DNA of 64,000 nt from Amaranthus tricolor (taxonomy: Eukaryota; Streptophyta; Magnoliopsida; Caryophyllales; Amaranthaceae), in contig NC_080061.1 in the NCBI RefSeq assembly GCF_026212465.1, forward strand, positions 24,121,295 to 24,185,294. The letters are read 5' to 3'. The position numbers and the translations under genes were made by a program. Position 1 is the stretch's first letter. Every line of letters begins with the position of its first letter. Positions 38,587 through 49,100 of this stretch are shown piece after piece. A model generated the notes under the pieces. It did not search any database. It saw only the letters and a list, made by a program, of their open reading frames with translations, and was not told the origin of the DNA.

Positions 38587-41500
38587 TATGATGTCCCTGT
38601 AGAAATTCTCTGGTTAAGAAATCAGGGAGAGAGTTACTTTCGCCTCTTATATGCTCTATTTGAAAATCAAATACTGATAAAATTGCTTGCCATCTTGCAA
38701 AAATTTGTTTAGAAACAATGTTTTTGACATCTTTTTCTAGAACCTCTTTTGCAGATTTGCAGTCGATCCTTATCAAAAATTTTTTGTTGTAAAGATCATC
38801 TTGAAATTTTGAAACGCATAGTACTATAGATAAAATTTCCTTTTTAATGGTAGAATAATTTTTTTGAGGTCCGAGCCAGAGACCTGAATGAAATCTAACT
38901 AATTGTTCTTTTGTATCTATTCTTTGTTTTAATATGCCACCATATCCTATTTCTGATGCATCTGTTTCTACTATCATGAATGCAGATGGATCTGGAATGC
39001 CTAGACATGGAAGTGATTTGATTTTTTGTTTTAATTCAATAATAGTCTTAGTATGAATTTCTGACCAGGGAGGCGGATTTTTTTGAAGTCTTTGAAAGAG
39101 GGGCATGCAAATTTGTCTGAGCTTTGGGAAAAAATCTGATATATAATTTAGACATCCCAAAAATCTTTGTAACTGGGTTTTGTCTTTAATTTCGTTAGGG
39201 AATTTTTCTGCAAATTCTAAAGACCTTGTAATTGGCTTGATTGTTCCTTTATAAATGTCATGTCCCAAAAATCTAATTTTTGTTTGAAATAATTTCATTT
39301 TAGTGGCAGAAACTACTAAACCATTTTTTTCAACAGTGTTTAGAAATATATGTAAATGTTTGAAATGTTGATCAATATCATGAGAAAAAATTAAAACATC
39401 ATCTATATAAACAATTATGAATGAAGAAAATTGATTGAAAATATCATTCATTATATGTTGAAATTCAGAAGGAGCATTTTTAAGTCCAAAAGGCATTACA
39501 TTCCACTCATAATGTCCAAATGGTACCGTGAATGCAGTTTTATACCTATCTTCTTTAGCAATTTGTATTTGCCAGAAACCAGATTTCATATCAAATTTTG
39601 AAAATATTTTGGCTTTATATAAGCGATTAATTAAATCTCTTTTATTTGGGATTGGATATCTTATCCATTGAAGAACTTTGTTTAAAGGTTTGTAATTAAT
39701 AACTAATCTAGGAACTCCTCTTTCTTTTTCTGCTGCATTCATAACATAAAATGCTGCACAGCTCCAAGGAGATTTGGATGGAGTTATTAATTTTTTATCT
39801 AAAAGAGTTTGAATTTCTTTCTTGCAGAATTCAAGATGCTCAGAATTCATTTGGATGGGTCTAGCTTTTGTAGGAATATTTTTTTCAGAGAAATCTTTTT
39901 CATATGGCAATGTGACAATATGCCTTTTTCTATCCCAAAAGGCATTTGGAATATCAGCACAAACTTTTGATTTAAAAATATTTTCTAAATTAAAAATTTT
40001 TTGTTGCAATTTTGATTGTTGTAATTGTTCTTCAATCCTTTGAAAAGAAATTTCTTCTTTTAAAGAAGAAATTTGAAATTCTTTTTGTTTTATTAAATTT
40101 ATACTTTGTATTACTGAAGAATTTTGTAATAAATTAATATCTTTTTGTAACATGGGACTTAAAAAAGGAAATGATAATTGTTTCCCTAAAATTTTTGTAT
40201 GAACACCTTTGTCATCAACCCAAAAAGGATAAATTTGTGTTAAAAAGGGAGTGCCTAATATTATTTCTTCCTTAATATCATTAATAATAATGAAAGTATT
40301 AGTAAAACTATAATTTTCATTTATGATCTTTCCTTTTGAAATTTTATATTTAATATCCATGGGTGAACTATTTGCACTATATAACCGAGTTTTTGTTTTT
40401 TCATAAAATTTAGTTGGGACTAATCCTTCCCTTAAGCAATTTTGATCCGCTCCACTATCAATTAAAGCAATATAGGTTTTTTGAAAATCTCCAATTTGAA
40501 AAGTAACTGGTGCATACCATTTTTGAAAATTAATTTTATTAATAACAGTGATAAAATCATCATCATCCCCATTAACTTTCTCTTTTCCCAAAGAAAGATT
40601 TTCTTTATAGATGGGGTTTTCTAAAATAGATAATTTTGTTTCAAGTTCGAAATCTTTGATTTCTAAATGCTTCAAACTATTTTTGATAGAAATGATGTCT
40701 TCTTTGATTTTATTTATTTCAAGTTGAAGATCTTTGACCGAAAGAGTTTGATTCTTAATAGGAATTAATTTAGAAGTCATTTCTTTGGAAGAGTATTTTT
40801 CTAATAATTTTGAAATATTGAAAGGTTCAATTTGAGGAATTGGAATACTTTCTTTGTTTTTAGAGGTAGAGGTTTCACCCAAAACCATAGTTTTGAGTTT
40901 CAAAAGGGTTTCTCTTTTGATCTCTTTATCTTGGATTTTGTCAACGAGATCAAAAAGAAATTCCACATTTTTCTCTTTATCTGTTAAAACATTAATGCAT
41001 TTGATAGGAGAGGAAGAAATCGAAGATTCAGAATCAGAAGTTTGATCATTAATTTGTAAAATTTCGTCATCTTCCTTTTCTGAAGAAGAAGAAGAAGTAG
41101 ACTCAGGGGTTTGTAATAATATTTTGGATATTTTATCTCCTAGCTCAGAGTCGTTAATAAATAATTCTTGAATCTTTTTCTTTGTGGTACAAGCATTTGC
41201 TTTATGTCCAGGTTTTCCACACGAATAACAAAAGATTTTGAAAGCTTTGTTTGATTTTCGGAAATTTCCGAAATTTTTCTTTCCTCGTTTCTTTCGATAA
41301 TAAGAAGGATAAGAATTTTTATTTTTATCTTTTGAAAATTTAGAAAATTGTTTTTTAATTTTCTTTTTTGTAGAGGGAGCTCTAATAGCTTCCATACCAA
41401 ATGCTTCACAGAAACATCCAATTTCTTTCCTAGATTGTTTCTTTTCAGAGGTATATTTGGCTTGGAGTTTGAGTTCTTCACATAAAGAAAGACCTTCCTT

Positions 41501-44071
41501 TTTAATGAAAGCGAAAAGTCCTCCATAAGTAGTATTATTAAGAGCTTGTTCTTTATCTGTATCATGTTCAGCTATTTTTCTAAAAATTCTTTGAGCAAAT
41601 AATTTTGGTAGTCCTGATATAAATTTTTCTTTCCAAAAACTTTGATTGCAATCTTGTCTTTGTAAAACATAACTAAAGAAGGTATCTTTATACCATCTAT
41701 AGTCACTTAATGTTGGGCAACGTAAATTTTGTAAAATCGTTTCTCCAGAAGAAAGAGTTTGAGTAGGGTTACCGACAAAATGAAAGGCAATAACTATGAT
41801 TAAGAAATCACAGCAGTCAGATTTTTGAAATACATTTCCTTGATCATCCATGATGTCAGTAACGTGATTCAAAATTTCTAATCTGTCTTGTAAAGTGAGA
41901 AGATTATCCCACCAGTTTTTTAATTGCCCAGTAAAACCTGATATAATAAAACCAAAAATTATTTGTTCATCCAAAGGTTTTGCCTTGTAAGCTACAATAG
42001 CCATTCCCATATTTTGAAGAGTATTAAGAATTTCATAATCAGATTTTCCATCTATGTTCCATTCATGGATCATATCTGGGGAAAAGGATTTGGAGGTAAA
42101 TGTAGACCTTTCTTCATATTGAAGATCAACAGGAGTAGGCCTAGGATAATAGTTTTTTGTAGGGATATTCTTCCAAGATGATCGTATTTTATTAATTTGA
42201 TGAGGATCATTATCAGATTCTTGAAATTGCTTTGCAACTTTTGAAATGATTAAAGACTCAGAATTTTCTTCATCAGAAGATATCTCTGAACTTTGATATT
42301 TACTCAAAACCTTAATATGACTTGGACTATCTGCTAATTTTTGTAAAGATTTTTGAATTTTATCTAACACTGCAGAATTAGAGTTAGAAGAAGTAAAACC
42401 ATTTTTTGGAAACATTTGAGTCATAGGTATAGTTAATCCTGGTGGTTTGAAATGCGGTGCAGAAACCTTATTAGATCCTAATGATGCAATCGTATTAGGG
42501 GCTATGGATCTAGAGGTTTCTTTTTGTAAATTATCAACCTTATTTGAAAGTTGATCTACTTGTGTAGCAACGGTATGAAGGATTTGATTTGTAAAATTAT
42601 TTTGATGATAAATTTTAATGATGTCTTCTACATTTGGAGTTTTATCTGTTTGATCTACTCTTCCTTCTTTAAAAGGACTAGCCTTTATTTCACGGTCATA
42701 ATAGGGAAAAGTAATATTTTGTAATGGTGGATGAACTGAACTAATTGTTTGTCCATCCTTCAAAACCCAATTTTTTTGAAGTTTGGTTTGTACAAATATG
42801 TGATTTTGAGAATATGGATTAGCAATACCTTGTTTTTCACAAAACAATAAAAACCATGTAAAAAACGGGATATTAATTTGAATAGTATTCATATCTTTAT
42901 ACCATACATCTCTTATTGAGTCTTTAAAGGAGCGAGAAAAAGATCTAAACCAATCTCGATGTTCAGCATTGTGAGAGGAATTAAATTCATTTCTTAGATA
43001 GTTTTTATCTATTTCAAAATCTTTAGTAATTGTATTGATAGAGTCAAAATTTTGCATATCAGACATTGTGGGAGATGCAGGTCTAGATGAAGAGATTTGA
43101 GAAGTTTGAGAAGCATTTGCTTCATATTCAGGAATAGGAGATTTATATCTGACTTTGATTGGTTCAGAAATGACTGAAGTTGTTTTTTGAGGAAAAGAAA
43201 AAGATCTTCGTGGATAGTTGGAAGAAGAAGTACAAGGAGAACTAGATAATTCTCTCATAGACCCAAACCTTATAAGAACTTTATTTTCGTCTTCCTCAAT
43301 GCATTCTATTTCTTGTCTTATGTTTCTAGGAGGCATTGGATTTGAGAATTGAAATGTCTCAGGAATAGAAATTTGATCCCATCTCAAGGTTTTTGCTGTA
43401 GAAACTATTGATTTAGTATTCTCAGCATGAACCTCTATAAAAATAGTTTCTTCTTTTGAAGAAGCCTCATGTATGAATTTTGGATTAACTGTGGAATTCA
43501 TTAATCTAAAATAAACACGGAAAACAATTGCAAAATTTCTAGCAAACTCTTTAAATTTATTATTTAAAATTTGAATATCTAAAATTAATGAAGATAAGAT
43601 TAATGGGTCTTGAAGATCTACTGTAAAGTTTGGAAAACAATTGAAATATATTGGGCCATTACAGATATTAGTTTGAATCATAGCCAAAACAGAATCTTTA
43701 TAATTATTAAGTCGATCGTCTCTGAGAGCTAGGAAAATTGGACAATCAACTCCTTTATGAACTAATGGTTTTATTCCTATTTGAACAAGGCCAAAATGAA
43801 TGAATCTAAATCTGTGTTTGAGATAAGCTTTAATGCTGGATTCTGAAAGTAAATGCATAGTTTCAGATTCTTTTTGAATGCTTCTAGTCTCTTCATGAGT
43901 TTTGATGCTAAATGCAGTCTTAAAATCAGTAATGCCTATATGATAAATTTTTGTAAGATTTTCTTTTGGAATTTCCCAATTTGAAAAGTTCTTTTCTATA
44001 TGAACTTCACTACTTTGAATTATATTATTAGGTGATCCTAAACTAATAGCTTTCCTTAACCAGTTTGCCAT
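38531..44071 (-). CDS. Pararetrovirus ORF1 polyprotein: MP-CP-PR-RT-RNase H (unit 1)
   Basis: 1,846 residues counted from the first ATG (44071); the frame is open 26 codons further upstream but without an ATG, so this start is preferred. Domains in order: 30K-superfamily movement protein, about 1-240 (IHFGLVQIGIKPL, then LALRDDRL with D118/D119), which in the family moves virus between cells; coat protein, about 370-1000 (GFTGQLKNWWDN near 711, CCHC finger CYSCGKPGHKANAC at 948-961, then a Ser/Asp/Glu-rich stretch); a coiled-coil-like stretch about 1090-1150; aspartic protease with DSGAD at 1205; reverse transcriptase with YIDD at 1555-1558; RNase H with TDAS (D1704) and a C-terminal SLPDFLTRE. 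No integrase. The frame has no stop or frameshift. Family knowledge: a polyprotein cleaved by its own protease, replication by reverse transcription of a terminally redundant RNA. The reading frame is intact; whether it is expressed is unknown. Confidence 0.94.
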   Translation of the reverse strand: MANWLRKAISLGSPNNIIQSSEVHIEKNFSNWEIPKENLTKIYHIGITDFKTAFSIKTHEETRSIQKESETMHLLSESSIKAYLKHRFRFIHFGLVQIGIKPLVHKGVDCPIFLALRDDRLNNYKDSVLAMIQTNICNGPIYFNCFPNFTVDLQDPLILSSLILDIQILNNKFKEFARNFAIVFRVYFRLMNSTVNPKFIHEASSKEETIFIEVHAENTKSIVSTAKTLRWDQISIPETFQFSNPMPPRNIRQEIECIEEDENKVLIRFGSMRELSSSPCTSSSNYPRRSFSFPQKTTSVISEPIKVRYKSPIPEYEANASQTSQISSSRPASPTMSDMQNFDSINTITKDFEIDKNYLRNEFNSSHNAEHRDWFRSFSRSFKDSIRDVWYKDMNTIQINIPFFTWFLLFCEKQGIANPYSQNHIFVQTKLQKNWVLKDGQTISSVHPPLQNITFPYYDREIKASPFKEGRVDQTDKTPNVEDIIKIYHQNNFTNQILHTVATQVDQLSNKVDNLQKETSRSIAPNTIASLGSNKVSAPHFKPPGLTIPMTQMFPKNGFTSSNSNSAVLDKIQKSLQKLADSPSHIKVLSKYQSSEISSDEENSESLIISKVAKQFQESDNDPHQINKIRSSWKNIPTKNYYPRPTPVDLQYEERSTFTSKSFSPDMIHEWNIDGKSDYEILNTLQNMGMAIVAYKAKPLDEQIIFGFIISGFTGQLKNWWDNLLTLQDRLEILNHVTDIMDDQGNVFQKSDCCDFLIIVIAFHFVGNPTQTLSSGETILQNLRCPTLSDYRWYKDTFFSYVLQRQDCNQSFWKEKFISGLPKLFAQRIFRKIAEHDTDKEQALNNTTYGGLFAFIKKEGLSLCEELKLQAKYTSEKKQSRKEIGCFCEAFGMEAIRAPSTKKKIKKQFSKFSKDKNKNSYPSYYRKKRGKKNFGNFRKSNKAFKIFCYSCGKPGHKANACTTKKKIQELFINDSELGDKISKILLQTPESTSSSSSEKEDDEILQINDQTSDSESSISSSPIKCINVLTDKEKNVEFLFDLVDKIQDKEIKRETLLKLKTMVLGETSTSKNKESIPIPQIEPFNISKLLEKYSSKEMTSKLIPIKNQTLSVKDLQLEINKIKEDIISIKNSLKHLEIKDFELETKLSILENPIYKENLSLGKEKVNGDDDDFITVINKINFQKWYAPVTFQIGDFQKTYIALIDSGADQNCLREGLVPTKFYEKTKTRLYSANSSPMDIKYKISKGKIINENYSFTNTFIIINDIKEEIILGTPFLTQIYPFWVDDKGVHTKILGKQLSFPFLSPMLQKDINLLQNSSVIQSINLIKQKEFQISSLKEEISFQRIEEQLQQSKLQQKIFNLENIFKSKVCADIPNAFWDRKRHIVTLPYEKDFSEKNIPTKARPIQMNSEHLEFCKKEIQTLLDKKLITPSKSPWSCAAFYVMNAAEKERGVPRLVINYKPLNKVLQWIRYPIPNKRDLINRLYKAKIFSKFDMKSGFWQIQIAKEDRYKTAFTVPFGHYEWNVMPFGLKNAPSEFQHIMNDIFNQFSSFIIVYIDDVLIFSHDIDQHFKHLHIFLNTVEKNGLVVSATKMKLFQTKIRFLGHDIYKGTIKPITRSLEFAEKFPNEIKDKTQLQRFLGCLNYISDFFPKLRQICMPLFQRLQKNPPPWSEIHTKTIIELKQKIKSLPCLGIPDPSAFMIVETDASEIGYGGILKQRIDTKEQLVRFHSGLWLGPQKNYSTIKKEILSIVLCVSKFQDDLYNKKFLIRIDCKSAKEVLEKDVKNIVSKQIFARWQAILSVFDFQIEHIRGESNSLPDFLTREFLQGHHNAKEEESARKTQRVPEFR

Positions 44072-44256
44072 TAATAAATTAAATGTTGCATAAACTAAAT
44101 ATGACTGAATTGAATGGGAACAGTGGGACCACCTAACCGAGAACACCAAGACTTAAAATGGCTTACCAACAACTTAATTAGGCTGACCAAGCACTTTACC
44201 AACACTCAATACAAATGCAATTTAATAAATGCACAATTAATCAATTTAATAACTTA

Positions 44257-44271
44257 CTGGCTCTGATACCA
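44257..44271 (-). promoter_or_regulatory. Primer binding site (initiator tRNA-Met), unit 1
   Basis: TGGTATCAGAGCCAG on the minus strand, 15-nt complement of initiator tRNA-Met, 185 nt upstream of ORF1. Confidence 0.92.
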
Positions 44272-44437
44272 ATAGGGAGTACAGGATCGATAGAGAAAAT
44301 AATTTAATAATTTTGTGGATATAAATCTTATTATATAATTGATAATAATAAGATAAGTAAAGAAAGTTAGATTTATTTGAGATAAGACTTAAACAAAAGA
44401 AAATTACAGGATGCTCTCATCTTAGAGCTAGACACTT

Positions 44438-44445
44438 TATTTATA
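44438..44445 (-). promoter_or_regulatory. TATA box driving unit 1
   Basis: TATAAATA on the minus strand, same spacing to the as-1-like repeat and AATAAA as in the other copies. It is the only TATA box in the minus array that sits directly upstream of a primer site and an intact ORF1 with a complete upstream region. Confidence 0.72.
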
Positions 44446-44648
44446 CACAAAGGAAGAGATAAGGTGCAATCTGCTCTTCCAATAAGAAATTAAAGAGAAA
44501 TAGTACAAACATAATTATTAAAGTTACACTATAATACTGTAGAAGATGCTTTGAATTACTATTGAAGATGCTTTACTGTTGAAGATGCTTTGAATCACTG
44601 TTGGAGATGCTTTACTGTTGAAGATGCTTTGAATTACTGTTGGAGATG

Positions 44649-44794
44649 CTTTTGATTTCGTCATTGCTTACGTTTGTGCTTCCGGATGAATTAATTTGAG
44701 TTGTTGAACATTTGAATGATACTTTTGATTTCGTCATTGCTTACGTTTGTGCTTCCGGATGAATTAATTTGAGTCGTTGAACATTTGAATTGAA
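44649..44794 (-). repeat. 73-bp direct repeat pair with as-1-like cores (unit 2 downstream, drives unit 1)
   Basis: Identical in layout to 37119-37264; as-1-like cores at 44673-44659 and 44746-44732. Confidence 0.7.
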
Positions 44795-44811
44795 CTTTTG
44801 TGAACTCAATA

Positions 44812-46116
44812 TTAAAAGTCGTATGGATCTTGAGCAAATGGGCCACCAAATGTTGGATCATAAGACTCATTTGAAAACTCCGATAAAATCTCATCAGAGG
44901 ATTCTTCTGATAATATTTTCTTTGCATATTGTGGATCTTCAAGAATCTTTTTGAGAATAGCTTTCTGGACTTTAGATAATGATTCTGAATTTGGACTTTC
45001 TACTTTGGGATTTTTATTGTGTTGAGGAGAGTTTGAATTTGATGTTGCTTTTGAGGGTGAAGGTTTGTTGGTGGTTGATGGAGATTGGTATTCCATTTTT
45101 ATACCGGTTTGAAAAAAGGAGATAACATTTTTTGTTGAACAAATTTCTAAGGTAAATTTGTCCCACCATTTAATTTTGAATTCTCTTATTAATGAATATG
45201 GATATGGACGTGGAAGGTGTTGTTTGAGACAGTAACTCCAACATAGAATCCATGGAATTTTAAATTCTGCATGAAACATGACTGGAGTTTCATAAGCTTG
45301 ATAATTTGAATTGGCAACAAAAGTTGTGAAACCCTCATTGCATTCTTTTGGATAAATTTGAGGAGTTGGTCCAAATAAATACCACCAATGATAAAACCAC
45401 ATAGGATATTTCTTTGGACAATATTTGTCAAATATAAAAAACCATGAATGATCAAATGGTCTGAATAAAAATGCTCTATACCAGGCCATTTTGTAATCAT
45501 AGTATGAGTAATTTTGAGGGAAAAATCTTTTTGAAAAAATTCGTTCTGCATAAGGGTCTCCCCATTCTACAGACGAAATAATTTTCTTAAAAATACATTT
45601 TGAATAAATTATTTTTTCTGAAGAATCCTTGATATGTTGGATTTCAACAGAGTTTGAATCTACTAAAATAAATTCATAAAACCTTTGAGTTTTAAAACGA
45701 TTTTCTGGTATCCATTCGCAACCTTTTGGAAAAGTTTTTTGATTGATTGAATTAATAATTTGTGGGCTTTGAGGAATTGTAAAATTAGTGAGATATACAT
45801 TTTCTATTTCGGTTTTTGTAATGTATGCAGATTTGGTAAAGCTTTGTGTTGGTATTTTTGTAGTTGGTTCTTTTTGTTTTGAATTTGAAATAATATTTTG
45901 TGAAGTAGGCTCTTGAACAATTTGTGAATATGGAAGTGGGGGAAAATCATTTAGTTGAGTAAATTTGTTTGAAATGGATAGGGTAGTTTGAAGATTTTTG
46001 GAGGATGAAAATTTATTTTGTTCTGTTTTGTTTGGTTTTGGATCTGGTTCCATTTCGTAATCATCTGAACTCTGGAACCCTTTGAGTTTTTCTTGCTGAT
46101 TCTTCTTCCTTGGCAT
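44812..46116 (-). CDS. Pararetrovirus ORF2 protein, unknown function (unit 2)
   Basis: 434 residues with the same protein sequence as unit 1 ORF2, including the basic start, the central aromatic block and the acidic tail. It overlaps the end of unit 2 ORF1 by 56 nt (46061-46116). The full protein identity to the first unit over 1.3 kb shows that the tandem copies arose recently or are kept alike by conversion. Function unknown. Confidence 0.85.
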   Translation of the reverse strand: MPRKKNQQEKLKGFQSSDDYEMEPDPKPNKTEQNKFSSSKNLQTTLSISNKFTQLNDFPPLPYSQIVQEPTSQNIISNSKQKEPTTKIPTQSFTKSAYITKTEIENVYLTNFTIPQSPQIINSINQKTFPKGCEWIPENRFKTQRFYEFILVDSNSVEIQHIKDSSEKIIYSKCIFKKIISSVEWGDPYAERIFSKRFFPQNYSYYDYKMAWYRAFLFRPFDHSWFFIFDKYCPKKYPMWFYHWWYLFGPTPQIYPKECNEGFTTFVANSNYQAYETPVMFHAEFKIPWILCWSYCLKQHLPRPYPYSLIREFKIKWWDKFTLEICSTKNVISFFQTGIKMEYQSPSTTNKPSPSKATSNSNSPQHNKNPKVESPNSESLSKVQKAILKKILEDPQYAKKILSEESSDEILSEFSNESYDPTFGGPFAQDPYDF

Positions 46117-49100
46117 TATGATGTCCCTGTAGAAATTCTCTGGTTAAGAAATCAGGGAGAGAGTTACTTTCGCCTCTTATATGCTCTATTTGAAAATCAA
46201 ATACTGATAAAATTGCTTGCCATCTTGCAAAAATTTGTTTAGAAACAATGTTTTTGACATCTTTTTCTAGAACCTCTTTTGCAGATTTGCAGTCGATCCT
46301 TATCAAAAATTTTTTGTTGTAAAGATCATCTTGAAATTTTGAAACGCATAGTACTATAGATAAAATTTCCTTTTTAATGGTAGAATAATTTTTTTGAGGT
46401 CCGAGCCAGAGACCTGAATGAAATCTAACTAATTGTTCTTTTGTATCTATTCTTTGTTTTAATATGCCACCATATCCTATTTCTGATGCATCTGTTTCTA
46501 CTATCATGAATGCAGATGGATCTGGAATGCCTAGACATGGAAGTGATTTGATTTTTTGTTTTAATTCAATAATAGTCTTAGTATGAATTTCTGACCAGGG
46601 AGGCGGATTTTTTTGAAGTCTTTGAAAGAGGGGCATGCAAATTTGTCTGAGCTTTGGGAAAAAATCTGATATATAATTTAGACATCCCAAAAATCTTTGT
46701 AACTGGGTTTTGTCTTTAATTTCGTTAGGGAATTTTTCTGCAAATTCTAAAGACCTTGTAATTGGCTTGATTGTTCCTTTATAAATGTCATGTCCCAAAA
46801 ATCTAATTTTTGTTTGAAATAATTTCATTTTAGTGGCAGAAACTACTAAACCATTTTTTTCAACAGTGTTTAGAAATATATGTAAATGTTTGAAATGTTG
46901 ATCAATATCATGAGAAAAAATTAAAACATCATCTATATAAACAATTATGAATGAAGAAAATTGATTGAAAATATCATTCATTATATGTTGAAATTCAGAA
47001 GGAGCATTTTTAAGTCCAAAAGGCATTACATTCCACTCATAATGTCCAAATGGTACCGTGAATGCAGTTTTATACCTATCTTCTTTAGCAATTTGTATTT
47101 GCCAGAAACCAGATTTCATATCAAATTTTGAAAATATTTTGGCTTTATATAAGCGATTAATTAAATCTCTTTTATTTGGGATTGGATATCTTATCCATTG
47201 AAGAACTTTGTTTAAAGGTTTGTAATTAATAACTAATCTAGGAACTCCTCTTTCTTTTTCTGCTGCATTCATAACATAAAATGCTGCACAGCTCCAAGGA
47301 GATTTGGATGGAGTTATTAATTTTTTATCTAAAAGAGTTTGAATTTCTTTCTTGCAGAATTCAAGATGCTCAGAATTCATTTGGATGGGTCTAGCTTTTG
47401 TAGGAATATTTTTTTCAGAGAAATCTTTTTCATATGGCAATGTGACAATATGCCTTTTTCTATCCCAAAAGGCATTTGGAATATCAGCACAAACTTTTGA
47501 TTTAAAAATATTTTCTAAATTAAAAATTTTTTGTTGCAATTTTGATTGTTGTAATTGTTCTTCAATCCTTTGAAAAGAAATTTCTTCTTTTAAAGAAGAA
47601 ATTTGAAATTCTTTTTGTTTTATTAAATTTATACTTTGTATTACTGAAGAATTTTGTAATAAATTAATATCTTTTTGTAACATGGGACTTAAAAAAGGAA
47701 ATGATAATTGTTTCCCTAAAATTTTTGTATGAACACCTTTGTCATCAACCCAAAAAGGATAAATTTGTGTTAAAAAGGGAGTGCCTAATATTATTTCTTC
47801 CTTAATATCATTAATAATAATGAAAGTATTAGTAAAACTATAATTTTCATTTATGATCTTTCCTTTTGAAATTTTATATTTAATATCCATGGGTGAACTA
47901 TTTGCACTATATAACCGAGTTTTTGTTTTTTCATAAAATTTAGTTGGGACTAATCCTTCCCTTAAGCAATTTTGATCCGCTCCACTATCAATTAAAGCAA
48001 TATAGGTTTTTTGAAAATCTCCAATTTGAAAAGTAACTGGTGCATACCATTTTTGAAAATTAATTTTATTAATAACAGTGATAAAATCATCATCATCCCC
48101 ATTAACTTTCTCTTTTCCCAAAGAAAGATTTTCTTTATAGATGGGGTTTTCTAAAATAGATAATTTTGTTTCAAGTTCGAAATCTTTGATTTCTAAATGC
48201 TTCAAACTATTTTTGATAGAAATGATGTCTTCTTTGATTTTATTTATTTCAAGTTGAAGATCTTTGACCGAAAGAGTTTGATTCTTAATAGGAATTAATT
48301 TAGAAGTCATTTCTTTGGAAGAGTATTTTTCTAATAATTTTGAAATATTGAAAGGTTCAATTTGAGGAATTGGAATACTTTCTTTGTTTTTAGAGGTAGA
48401 GGTTTCACCCAAAACCATAGTTTTGAGTTTCAAAAGGGTTTCTCTTTTGATCTCTTTATCTTGGATTTTGTCAACGAGATCAAAAAGAAATTCCACATTT
48501 TTCTCTTTATCTGTTAAAACATTAATGCATTTGATAGGAGAGGAAGAAATCGAAGATTCAGAATCAGAAGTTTGATCATTAATTTGTAAAATTTCGTCAT
48601 CTTCCTTTTCTGAAGAAGAAGAAGAAGTAGACTCAGGGATTTGTAATAATATTTTGGATATTTTATCTCCTAGCTCAGAGTCGTTAATAAATAATTCTTG
48701 AATCTTTTTCTTTGTGGTACAAGCATTTGCTTTATGTCCAGGTTTTCCACACGAATAACAAAAGATTTTGAAAGCTTTGTTTGATTTTCGGAAATTTCCG
48801 AAATTTTTCTTTCCTCGTTTCTTTCGATAATAAGAAGGATAAGAATTTTTATTTTTATCTTTTGAAAATTTAGAAAATTGTTTTTTAATTTTCTTTTTTG
48901 TAGAGGGAGCTCTAATAGCTTCCATACCAAATGCTTCACAGAAACATCCAATTTCTTTCCTAGATTGTTTCTTTTCAGAGGTATATTTGGCTTGGAGTTT
49001 GAGTTCTTCACATAAAGAAAGACCTTCCTTTTTAATGAAAGCGAAAAGTCCTCCATAAGTAGTATTATTAAGAGCTTGTTCTTTATCTGTATCATGTTCA

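Larger units (their letters stand above)
44072..44811 (-). promoter_or_regulatory. Intergenic region between unit 2 ORF2 and unit 1 ORF1 (complete)
   Basis: This is the one uninterrupted intergenic region that joins two full units. Leftward: ORF2 stop of unit 2, 73-bp repeat pair, AAGATGCTTT short repeats (about 44540-44648), TATA box 44445-44438, AATAAA 44377-44372, primer site 44271-44257, then a 185-nt leader to the ORF1 ATG at 44071. TATA to ATG is about 370 nt. The order promoter - poly(A) - primer site mimics R-U5-PBS of a retroelement and lets a genome-length terminally redundant RNA form only when the unit is circular or tandem, as it is here. Confidence 0.82.

Noticed and set aside
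41140..41565. 141-codon frame inside ORF1 (also in the other copies)
   Set aside because: It is a shadow of the lysine-rich coat region and overlaps the zinc-finger coding frame.
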